Assembly (NCBI GenBank): GCA_001643675.2 | Contig: LSRY02000013.1 | Location: 2,501 to 66,500 of the forward strand | Length of the DNA stretch: 64,000 nucleotides | Direction: 5' to 3' | Source: Monocercomonoides exilis | Taxonomy: Eukaryota > Preaxostyla > Oxymonadida > Polymastigidae | In this document: positions 36,989-52,395 of the stretch, piece after piece | How the letters are laid out: every line of letters begins with the position of its first letter | Position numbering within the stretch: position 1 is the first letter of the stretch | Made by a program: the position numbers and the translations under genes | The notes under the pieces: model-generated | The model's database searches: none | What the model saw: the letters and a program-made list of their open reading frames with translations, nothing else | Told to the model about the DNA's origin: nothing

Positions 36989-37642
36989 TTTTTAATATAA
37001 AATATACTATTGCTAAAACTTCTAAAGACTTTTCAAAGCACTATGGAAAAGATTTGTTGACAGCATCTGTAATATCTTGTCGTTTTTTCTTTTTTGTCAG
37101 TGACCGTCAGTGACTGTCAATGACAAATTGTGACTAAAATATTCCTCAACTGACATTTCGTGCCAAAAAATATATTGGGAAACTTAATCATATGGGACAA
37201 AATATTTGACTTCAGGCATTTTCAATGAAAAATTATGCATTTCATATTGACTTTTTGTGACGAAAAATTTTGAAATAAATGGATTTATTTTTTGAAATTC
37301 GTGAAATGTCACAAAACATTTTGTTTTAACATCAATGAAGTTTGTTTTCAGAAATGATAATCAAATTTATTTTGAAATCTGGTTAAGTTTAAAAATGTTA
37401 TAAGTTACTCAATTTTTCCATGCTTTGTGCATAAAATGCTTGAAAGTCCATATTTTCCCCCATATTAATAAAAAATTTTTATTTTTTCAAGATAATAAGT
37501 ATTTTTGATAACGATTTTCAAATCAATTATTATTGTTATTAAGAATTATGAAATCATTATTAATAACCCTTTTTGACAAGCCATAAATATCTTGTCAGTC
37601 ATTTAGTCATTTTTTCAATTTTCTCTTGTCATGTCACAGAGG
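36879..37642. mobile_element. TIR element M2 (non-autonomous, 764 bp), inverted copy of M1
   Basis: Starts CCTCTGTGACCTGACAA and ends TTGTCATGTCACAGAGG, flanked by AATA on both sides (36875-36878, 37643-37646), a likely 4-bp target duplication. Its left end corresponds to the right end of M1 and vice versa, so the two copies are in opposite orientation. After GTCCGTCAC it carries a run of about 35 A followed by AAT repeats (to about 36988). It is about 283 bp longer than M1; the extra part (about 37211-37470) is related to the inverted complement of 51335-51603, so it probably represents a nested element. No transposase frame. Confidence 0.85.
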
Positions 37643-37930
37643 AATACTTAAAACAGCAAAGAAATTGTCAGTGAAGCTTTTTGAGTACATACAAAAATTT
37701 TTCTATAAAAAAAATCGGTACCCCTATCTTCTGCTCTTGCCTGTTATTTCATTTATAAGAAAAGAATTGGATTAAAAAGTCTGACCTCTCCTGAGTTTCT
37801 TGAAGTATTTTCTTTTCGCTTTTTCCATAGATGTGGGTCAAAATGCAAGCATTTATGAAAGAAATACAACAAAGTTGTTATTATGATTTTCAATCATTGC
37901 TTCATAATAAGACTGATATTTTTTTAAACT

Positions 37931-38065
37931 AATACACCAAATACACCAAATACACCAAATACACCAAAAACTATTCAAGATCGAAAAAGGTTAATCAAAG
38001 ATCAAAAAACTTAAATTCAAAATCGAAAAAGTTTAAAACAACATCGAAAAAGTTTTATTCGAAAT
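37931..38065 (+). repeat. Short tandem repeats (9-bp ATACACCAA, then AATCGAAAAAG-type)
   Basis: Four copies of ATACACCAA at 37931-37966, followed by several imperfect copies of a unit containing ATCGAAAAAGTTTA up to about 38065. AT-rich spacer DNA, no frame. Confidence 0.8.
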
Positions 38066-39072
38066 CGATATATAAGTTAATTTGTTCAGAATTTCAATTC
38101 AAGTCAAAACCAAAAAAGTATAATTGAAACAAATGTTAATAGTAACAAATGTTTATTTATTGGTAATGTTTTTCTTTCGTTTTTTACAACTGTTTTCTAC
38201 GATATAGACTGATATCAATCGATTCTTTTCTCATTTCAAATATTGAAAATGATATATTTTATCAGTTTCCAATGAAATAAATGAAATACAAAACATTTTA
38301 TTTTCAGTAAATGAAATGAATTTTTGTATTTTTGTGCACAAAACAAGATCATGAACTATCATATCATTTTTATTTTTTGCAAAATTTGCTTATGATGTTC
38401 TGAGCACATGTGAAGAATAAAAAAATATTCAATTTTATTATATTCACGCTATTGAATACAATCAAACACAAAAATAAAGATCAATAAAATTTTTTTCTAA
38501 TTGATATTGACAAATTTCTCAGATCTGTAACTGAAAGAAAAGAAACTGACATGAGAATGAATTATTAAATTTTTTCAAATTTTTTGATGATAAAGAATTT
38601 TCGATGTTGAATTTAATATATTCGATTTCGAATTAAACTATTTCGATTTCGAATAATTTTTTGTGTATTTTTAGAAAAAATAAAAAAATTGAGAAAAAAT
38701 GGTGCAAATTTTGTGCAATTATGAAAAAATCTGATAATTGTTCAAAACTTTTTCTTCAATCATTTCATTATAAATCAACTTTAACAATGCATATAATTAC
38801 AGAAAAATTCAAAAATTGAGAAAAATATTTGAAAGAGAAGAATGGAACAATATTCAAAAAGCAAAAAACTTTGCACCAAATACAATAATGTTTTGTGTGG
38901 AACAATATTCGTTTAACAAAGAATTTTGTCAATACTCTTAACAAAATAATTTTCTACCAAATTTTTCATTGAGAATTCATTGTCATCGTAATAAAAGGAT
39001 TGTATTTAACTTTTTCATTTTAAAATTTTTTAAAGTGTGCGAAATGTGTAAATTAAAGGTGAAGTGTTTATT
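38066..39072. other. AT-rich intergenic DNA downstream of PES1
   Basis: No coding-like frame. It contains ATTCGATTTCGAATTAAAC near 38619-38637, a small palindrome-like stretch. It marks the end of the gene-poor zone. Confidence 0.4.
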
Positions 39073-40144
39073 CTATCTCTTCTCTTTTCCTTTGCCTCCA
39101 AAAAGCTCATCCTCCATCTTCTTTAGTTCTTTGCTGTTAATCTTCTTCATCATGTTCTTTTTCTCTTTCTCTTCTTTCATCTTCTTCTCTTTCACCATCT
39201 CTGCTTTCTTCTCGAATCTCGCCTTGCTCCTCTCCTTCTTCCTCTTCCCGTGCTCTATCTTGTTCCACAGGAACCGCGTCTTCTTGTCCATCGCCATCCG
39301 CTGGTGGTGCAGCTCCTCCTCTTTCGTCCTCTTCCGGTACAGCGCCGACGCTCCTTCTTCTTCCTCTTCCTCTTTTCCTTCCCCTTCGCTCTTCTCGTAG
39401 TCTGTCAAGTCATCGCTCTCATCCGACGACAGCTGCCCTTCCGCCGATGACATGTCAGACGTCTCAGACGCTGATGACTCATCATCATCATCATCATCTT
39501 CTTCTTCTTCTTCTCCCTCTCCCTCTTCCTCTCCCTCTCCTTTTTCATTCATATTCACCTTCTCCTCCACATCCATCACATTCATTTCCTCCCTCTTCCT
39601 CTTCTCTGCCCTTTCTTCTCTGTCTTCTCTGTCTTCTCTGTCTTCATCGTCTTCATCGTCTCTTCTGCCCTCTTCGCTTTCGGCGTCTGCGTCTTCGTCG
39701 TCTGGAATGATTCCGTCTGCAATCTTCTTCATCTTCTTCAGCCACTTTACCTGCTGCGGCACATATCGCTCTTTCGACTCTTCGATGAACGGCGACACGT
39801 GCGGCGGCAGATGAGAGACTGTGTTGATGATCGGCTTTCCTTCTTCGTCTGGTGAAGATGAAACAGAAGAAACAGAAGAAACAGAATAAGAATAAATAAA
39901 ACATAGCATATTCATATGGACATGATGAAAATGAATGAAGAACAAACCTTTTCCGACGATGTGCAACTGCGGGGGAAGATACAACTTTGGCGGAAGGAGC
40001 ACTCTGCTGTTGAGACAGTCTACAACATACTGCGGCTGCACAAAGATTCTGTTCGGGTATTTGCGTGCCAGTGCCATCGGAGAAAGAGGATTCGATGACT
40101 GTGAAGAAGAAGAAGAAGAAGAAGAAGAAGAAGAAGAAGAAGAA

Positions 40145-40189
<45 letters not shown>

Positions 40190-41814
40190 AGAGAGGCATT
40201 GCTGGTGACACTCATTGGCCTGTCTGTGATGTGGTGAGTGATGCTGGCGTCGTCGGCGTCTGCCCCCTTCAGGCTCCTCTTCTTCCCTTCCCACACACAC
40301 TTCCCTCCGCAGCTCAGCACAACAAACGTCAGCGCATGCAGCGGCGTCTCCCGCGACAGAAAGAAGACGCAGCGGCCAAACAGCCCAGACAGCGGAGCAT
40401 CCAACGACGAATACGGCGGAATCGTCGGCTCAATCGTCTTCGGCATCTTCCCCCGCTGCTTCATCTGCTGCAGCGCCTGCCGCTTTGAGAGACCGGCAGT
40501 GTCATCAGAAGATGAATTAGATGAGGTTGATGTTGATGATGTTGATGATGAAGCCAACAAATTGCTTTCTTCTTCTTTCACTCCGTCTTTTGTGTCAAAA
40601 TCAATCAGCTCCCGTTTTATTTTCTTTCCTTCTTTTTCTTCAGCCAAGCCGTTTATTCCTTTGCTGCTTTTGTCTCCTTCCTCTCCCTCTTCCTCTCCTT
40701 CCTCATTGCTTTCATTCTCGTTCATCTCTTTTTCTTCGCTGGAATCCATTTCGATGCTGTTTGGCTCTTCAACCGAGTCTTCCTCTTCATCCTCATCTTC
40801 CTCCTCATCTTCTGCATCATCATCGCTCTCTTTCTCTTCTGCTTTCGCCTTCGCTTCTGCCAGCCTTTTTCTCCGCTCCCTCCTCTTTTGCCTTTTCTTC
40901 TCTTGTTTCTGTTTCTCCCTCATTTCATTCCCTTCAATTAGCTTTTTCAGCAATGGCATTTCCACAATCTCCGGAAGCTCTGCACCAACCGTCTCGTCCT
41001 CGTTGAACTTGAACTTGACTGGATAGTCAACACCCACCAGCGCATACAGCTTCAGGAGGATGTGCTCCACAAGCGCTGAATGCACCTCAAAAAACGATTT
41101 CATAATGTGAAGATCAACACGAGGATCTTGTGGAATTGCAAAGTGATGTGGCTCGAGCCATATGATAATGCGCCCATACACCGTTGCTTGGTAGTACATC
41201 CCTTTGATTGAAATGAATGCCTTCGTGAGTGTGTGAGTCGATACAACATAACTCATCCATTCTTTCCTCAATCGTTTTGACAGCGTAATATCCGAAGCTT
41301 TGAACGGTCCTCCTTGCTTCATTTGTGCCACCAAATAAATAGTATTCAGCGCATCACTCATGTCTTTCAATGCATCTTCAAAAGCAGGATATCTTTCAGA
41401 AAAATGCAAATTTCATTCAAATCGAGCAAAATATAAAAGCAGGAACAATAAAAAGATATGCAAAATAAACGATACTAACCTGTCTTTAATTAATCTCTCG
41501 AATGGTATTTTTGGCTTCAAAGACTCGAGAGATTTCGCTTTGTCAGGATCGCCATCTCGATAAGCTGCCATGATTCGCTTGTTGAACACTCTTTTCTCTC
41601 TCATCCTATCCAACACATAGTTGCGCTTCAGATATTTAATATCGCGCAAGTGATAATATATCTTGCTTTTATCTCGCACTGATTTCCCTGGAACACGTGG
41701 ATAAACGTTATTCAAGATGCACAGCCGACGGAACTGCGGAAGCGACACATGAAGCTTCTCCATCGCCGTTCTGCGGCTGATGTACTGGGACCGCATCTTC
41801 TTCTTCATCTTCAT
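39073..41814 (-). CDS. PES1: Pescadillo homologue (60S ribosome biogenesis)
   Basis: Exons 41814-41480, 41392-39948 and 39848-39073 give 851 residues. The introns are 87 bp (GTTAGT..TGAAAG) and 99 bp (GTTTGT..ACCAG); the second is a multiple of three without a stop and was recognised because it interrupts the conserved run into DEEGKPIINTVSHLPPHVSP. The N-terminus (SRRTAMEKLHVSLPQFRRLC, YHLRDIKYL, ALNTIYLVAQM) is the Pescadillo N-terminal domain. After an acidic/Lys linker (residues about 265-430) comes a BRCT domain (GRCVFFLSRE, FVVLSCGGKCVWEG, ITHHITDRP, IFVQPQYVVDCLNS) about residues 447-590. The C-terminus is highly acidic, then basic. Pescadillo works with BOP1 and WDR12 in pre-60S maturation in the nucleolus. 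Oddity: about 31 serines are inserted inside the BRCT domain. The protein is longer than human PES1 (588 residues) because of low-complexity insertions. Confidence 0.95.
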
Positions 41815-42040
41815 GGCGATGCAATTTTGAGATCTTTATTTTCTCTGATCCCCTTAATTCATAAAGTCATTCACACTCAAAAAATACTTTTTTTAGTTTT
41901 TGTTTCTCTTCTTTTTATTTCAAACAATAACATAAAAAAAGTGCAAATTCCAATAGCAAAACGAAAAAAAAAATGAATTGGTTTTAAAAAATAAATAAAC
42001 AAATAATTTGAAGTGAATTGGTTGTGAAGTGATTTTATTT

Positions 42041-45883
<3,843 letters not shown>

Positions 45884-45975
45884 CAGAATGCAGCTATCTC
45901 CGTACTGCTGGAAAACAGAATTGAAAAATAATTGAGATCACTTTGATCCTTCATACCGTTATTAGCTGAAGAAAA
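45884..45975. promoter_or_regulatory. Shared divergent promoter of PAP1 and RUVBL2
   Basis: Only 92 bp separate the start codons of poly(A) polymerase (minus) and RuvB-like 2 (plus), so both promoters must lie here or overlap the neighbouring coding exons. The minus strand has a possible intron here (GTATGAAG..TTTTCCAG, about 45906-45955), which could be in the 5' leader of PAP1. No core promoter motif is evident. Confidence 0.55.
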
Positions 45976-47908
<1,933 letters not shown>

Positions 47909-48314
47909 TCAACACTGTTTTAACCTTTTGCTGCAATCATTTCATTTTGTATTCTCTTTCTTTCTGTCTTTCTTTCTCTCTTGAAGAAAAATTTGGATGT
48001 TATTTTCAAGCCATATCGTAATCTCTTTCCTTTAGTTCATCTGTTCCGAATTTCATTACATTTTTCTTCACAACCAAGCATTCGCACAAAATGTCAAATC
48101 ACCCTATTTAAAGATATTTCTCAAATTCGATAATTGAATTTTTTTTTTGAGTATTTCAACAGTAAATAAAAAGAAAAAGAAATATTACTTGAATTTTTAT
48201 GTCTTTTGCGTCTTAGCAATATCAAAATGAATGACAAATTTTAGAATAATTTATCTTGAAATTCGATAAAAATTCTTCATTTGATCGAAACATCATAAAA
48301 AACATTTTATTTTG
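47909..48314. other. Spacer between RUVBL2 and the GTPase gene
   Basis: About 400 bp, AT-rich, no frame. Holds the 3' end of RUVBL2 and the promoter of the next gene. Confidence 0.5.
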
Positions 48315-48935
48315 ATGAGCGAAACTGAAGAGGAATTGAAGATGAAAGTGAATATTATCGGAGAATTTGGAGTGGGAAATACTTCTCTGATCCAAAGATA
48401 CGTTAATGGATATTTGAACAATTATAGATCTGGATTAGGCGTTGATTTTTTGATTAAACATGTTTCAGTTGATGATAAAAAAATTAAAGCATATTTTTGG
48501 GACACGTATTTTAGCCGTCGGATTAAGATGATTCCGAGCGCATATTTTCGAGGATCGGATGTTTGTGCACTTGTTTTCAGACTGTCATCGCATGATTCTT
48601 TTGATTGTTTGAAAGAGATGAAAAAAAAGATAGACGGTATTTTGGCGAGCTATTCAAATGATTGCCCGCTTATCCTTATTGGAAACGGAAGTGATCAGTG
48701 GGAGCATCGGGCTGTTAACCGATTTGAGGTTGAAGACTGGTGCAAAAAAGAGGGATTTTGTGGGTATTTTGAGACGTCAGCAGAAACAGGAGAGAATGTG
48801 GATGAGGCATTTACAGAGCTGGTACGGCTGGGTTTGGATTACCACGAATCCAAAGACATTGAAGCAGAAGAGGCTGTTGCTGAGGAGCCGTCTGCCAAAA
48901 ACGAGAAATCATCATCCAAATGTTTTCTGATGTAA
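48315..48935 (+). CDS. Degenerate Ras/Rab-like small GTPase with CaaX box
   Basis: Intron-less, 206 residues from ATG 48315 (a TTG directly before it is not used). The fold of a small GTPase is clear: P-loop region VNIIGEFGVGNTSLIQRY, switch region NYRSGLGVDFLIKHV, and ETSAETGENVDEAF near the end. But every nucleotide motif is altered: the P-loop Lys is Asn (GVGNTS), the switch I Thr is missing, DTAG is DTYF, NKxD is NGSD, and SAK is SAE. The C-terminus KCFLM is a standard CaaX prenylation box, so membrane targeting is kept. The frame is fully open, so this is probably an expressed pseudo-GTPase acting as a binding partner or scaffold rather than a switch. Which Rab/Ras subfamily it came from cannot be told from sequence alone. 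Confidence 0.85.
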   Translation: MSETEEELKMKVNIIGEFGVGNTSLIQRYVNGYLNNYRSGLGVDFLIKHVSVDDKKIKAYFWDTYFSRRIKMIPSAYFRGSDVCALVFRLSSHDSFDCLKEMKKKIDGILASYSNDCPLILIGNGSDQWEHRAVNRFEVEDWCKKEGFCGYFETSAETGENVDEAFTELVRLGLDYHESKDIEAEEAVAEEPSAKNEKSSSKCFLM

Positions 48936-49495
48936 AATAGAGAATTATTAGAAATAGATATTTATATTTTATTTTCGAATTTTCTTTTGTGTCTCAAGTG
49001 CTTGCGATGAGGAATTTTCCTAACTTTTTATTTTTCATGCATTTAGTTATTTTCTTTCTTTCTATTCACTTTTTTGTTTGATAATATTTTTGTTGATTTG
49101 TTTTTGTTCTTTTGTTTAATTTTGCATTCATTTTTTGTTGTAATGATATTTTGGAAAACATACAAAAAAAGATAGTTGTTCGAAACAAATGTTTTCATTT
49201 CGAAAAAATTGAAATTTTTATTCGTTTATTGAAAAAATGTGAATAAGGTGTCTTTTTAAACCAGGTTAAGTTCATTTCATCAACTATAACATTAATGTTT
49301 GAATGCGTTCGTAAATGTTTTGAAATCTTTTGTGAAATTCTTATTAAATAAACTTGATAGATTCTTTTTTCAAAACATTATAATTTTCAGCGTGTGAATT
49401 ATTCGTTTGTTCCTCTTATAAAATGGTTTTTTTTTTACCACATTAAAGTTTATATTTTATCGTTTGAAAGATAAATAAAAACTGATTAATTTCAT

Positions 49496-49498
<3 letters not shown>
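48936..49498. other. AT-rich intergenic DNA
   Basis: 3' flank of the GTPase gene; T-rich, no frame or element recognised. Confidence 0.4.

Positions 49499-49547
<49 letters not shown>
49499..49547 (+). repeat. Poly(T) run of about 49 bases
   Basis: Uninterrupted T run just before foldback element F1. Long T/A runs also occur inside M1 and M2. Confidence 0.9.
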
Positions 49548-49551
<4 letters not shown>

Positions 49552-49574
49552 ATTTTATTACGTTTAATCTTGTA

Positions 49575-49953
49575 CAGTTTGTTCAAAAAATACCGGACAA
49601 GATCGATTTCTCAATAACCGCAAGAGGAATAATTCTGACTATTTCCTCGAAATATATCTCATCAATACAAACTCAAATGATATACTAAACTTTCAAAAAA
49701 GCTTCATTTGTATTCAGAGAAATAAATTTTAATAATCTCTGAGTAACTCAAAAACCAATTTCTCCGAGAATCAAACAATAATTTTTTCTCTTAGCACAAA
49801 TGAAGCTGTTTTGAAAGATTCATGTATCAAATAATTTTTTATTGATGAAGAATGTTTTACAGAAAATTATCAGAATTATTCCTCTTGCAGTTATTGCGAA
49901 ATCGATCTTATCCAGTATTATTTGCGATGTCCGGCTTTTTTTTGCACAAACTG
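49575..49953. mobile_element. Foldback element F1 (palindromic, mariner-like ends)
   Basis: The two halves are inverted complements over almost their full length: the left arm has CAGTTTGTTCAAAAAATACC and GACAAGATCGATTTCTCAAT; the right arm has the complements ending GGCTTTTTTTTGCACAAACTG. The left end is preceded by TA and starts CAGT, as Tc1/mariner elements often do; the right end has TT where TA would be expected. It is 379 bp, has no transposase, and can form a long hairpin. Arms differ at several bases, so it is not recent. Confidence 0.75.
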
Positions 49954-50029
49954 TTGCTTTTAAATTTTTTTGAACGAAATTATTGTCAGAAAAAAATATG
50001 CCTTCAAAAATAGTTATTCAAATGGCTTA

Positions 50030-50280
50030 TTTTTTTGTGAAAACTTCTTTTTGTTTTAATTTCTAATAAATCAAGAATTTATTTTCATCAATTTTCTTTT
50101 TCCATTCACCAAACTTCACTAATATGGAATCAATTTCTGAATAATGCTATTTCATTCATTCTGAAGAAATTTCATGAGTGAAAACTGAAATTTGAACAAA
50201 ATGTGAAATTATTGATTAATCCGAAAATTAAACATTTGCAACTTCACAAAAAAAATATCTCATATAATCAGGAAATTTTT
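50030..50280 (-). repeat. Dispersed repeat R1, copy B
   Basis: Inverted relative to copy A at 35455-35700. It shares the core GAATCAATTTCTGAATAATG and the flank TGAACAAAATGTGAAATT. The copies are diverged but clearly alignable over about 240 bp. Confidence 0.65.
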
Positions 50281-50327
50281 TTTGTACATAAATGTTACTG
50301 TTAATTATCTAATTCTGGAAAATATTT

Positions 50328-51815
50328 CATTCAAAATAAATAGATTATTATTTGAATTTAAAACATTTGAGTGTTTATGAATAAAAATTTATTGTGATAA
50401 TATCGTTTTCGGATGAATGTTAAGAAGTTATTTTTATTTTTTATTTTATCATAATTCTTAAAAATGTTGAGAAATTGGACCCCAATTTTTACTGTTTGTG
50501 AATATGTGTGATCATTTTTGAATGCAAAACATTTTTCAGGGTGTTTTTTTTCAAAGGTTAATAGTCACTGGGAAGAGATTTAGTCTACAATTTTCGTGTT
50601 TATCACAATTGTTAAATGAACAAATCTTTTTGCTCAAATAAAGATGTTGATGTTTAAAAAGACCTTTTCACTCTTCTGTGTTCTTTTGTTAATATTCAAG
50701 ATAAATTTTTGAACAGAAAATTTTAAATGAATAAATATGATTTCAAAAATAATCACTCATTTTCATAAAATGATCATCATCCTTGAAATCGGATAAGTGG
50801 GTGATTATTTTTGTAATCATATTTTTTCGTACAAACGTTTCGGTTTGATAATTTTATTTTGAATTTTTTTAATAGAGCATATATTAGTGACAACTCCAAT
50901 AAAAATTCATTCAATCCATTTTTCATATTAAGCGTTTTCCTTTGTTTCATTTGATAAACAACAAAATTTTGTGGAAAATTGTTTGGCAAATGACAATGCT
51001 CTTTCGCAATAATCAACGCTCCGAAAAATGTTTTGATTTCAAAAATAATCACCCAAGTTTCAAATGAATTCATCTCATATTGTTTGATTTCACATTTTTC
51101 AATAAAGAAAAATAATCCAAATACTTTTTTTTACAAATGAACAATGAAAAACAATTAAAGAATATAGAATGGTTATTTATTGATTATTTTTAAACGAATC
51201 AAAATGTCTGTTTTCATCTTCATTTGAGGACAATTATTTATCTTTATTGAAAAATGCGTGATCAAACAATATATGATGAATTCATTTGAAACTTATCCAA
51301 TTTCTAGGATGATGATCATTTTCTGAAAACGTTGGAGGTTTTATGAATATGGGGGAAAATATGGACTTTCAAGCTTTTTATGCACAAAGCACAAAATAAT
51401 TGCTCCACTCATAACTTTATGTCGCTTTCCCAGATTTCAAATTTATTTAGATTTTCATAACTGTAAACAGGCATCGTTGAAATCAAAACATTAAGTGTGG
51501 TGACATATCACGAATGTCAAAAAATGGACATATTTTTATTGTGTTTTTTGATCTTAAAAAGTCAATGAAAAGTGCATAACTTTTCAATGAAAAAGCTTGA
51601 AGTCTCATATTTTCCCCCATATTCACAAACAGTAAAAATTGGGGTCCAATTTCTCATCATTTTTAAGAATTATGATAAAATAATAAACATAAATAACTTC
51701 TAAACATTCAGCCAAAAACGATATTTAAACAAAAATTTTTCATTCAAAAACACTCAAATGATTAAATTTGAATTCTTCGCGAATAAAATTTGAATAATTT
51801 TTACACCTGCTTTGA
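50328..51815. mobile_element. Large foldback element F2 with ~180-bp inverted arms
   Basis: The left arm (about 50328-50505) and right arm (about 51618-51815) are imperfect inverted complements, including GAAATTGGACCCCAATTTTT on the left and AAAAATTGGGGTCCAATTTC on the right. The interior has further inverted pairs (AAGTTTCAAATGAATTCAT near 51053 against ATGAATTCATTTGAAACTT near 51276, and 50766-50782 against 51308-51320). The stretch 51335-51603 is related to the extra segment of M2. No transposase-like frame. It is either one foldback element or several nested ones. Confidence 0.65.
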
Positions 51816-52395
51816 ATGAGAAGCACATCAAATCTGAATTATAAATTGAAAATAACCACTTAAAACAAAAATTGTTTTCCTTTTGATCGATACGAAAAAG
51901 CTATTTCAAAATATAGGTGCAAAAAAGTTATTGAATAATATTATATGTTAATCAATAATTAATTGGAATTAAAAATTTGTGAATTTCATTTTTCAAGGAT
52001 TTGAACATATGATTGAATAAATTTCTCCGTATTTCTCCGAAAAACAAAAATGATTTGCTTTGAAATTAATCAAGCTGGATGATGATTCATTGGAACAAAC
52101 ACAACACAAACATTCACCGGATAAGTGTTGAGAAAAAATTTTTAAACTTTGCATGTGTTGGCTCGGGAAAATTCAATTATTCAACCATTGAAACGTCTCC
52201 AAATGTTGAAAAGATTTCAAAATAAGAAAAAATTAAAATTATACTTAATTTCTCCATTTTAAAAAGTCTAATTGAGACTTTTTCTTTTATTTTGATTATT
52301 TTTTTTTTTTTGTTTTGAAAAAGTTATTGAAAAACCAAAGAATAAAAAAACGGTTACGATCAATATTGAAGTTAATTTGTTTAAAAATACGTGCT
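51816..52395. other. Upstream region of the second surface-protein gene
   Basis: AT-rich DNA. In the last 80 bp the surface-protein frame is open upstream of its ATG as a Lys/Leu-rich stretch, which I regard as untranslated because an ATG with a signal peptide follows at 52396. Confidence 0.5.
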
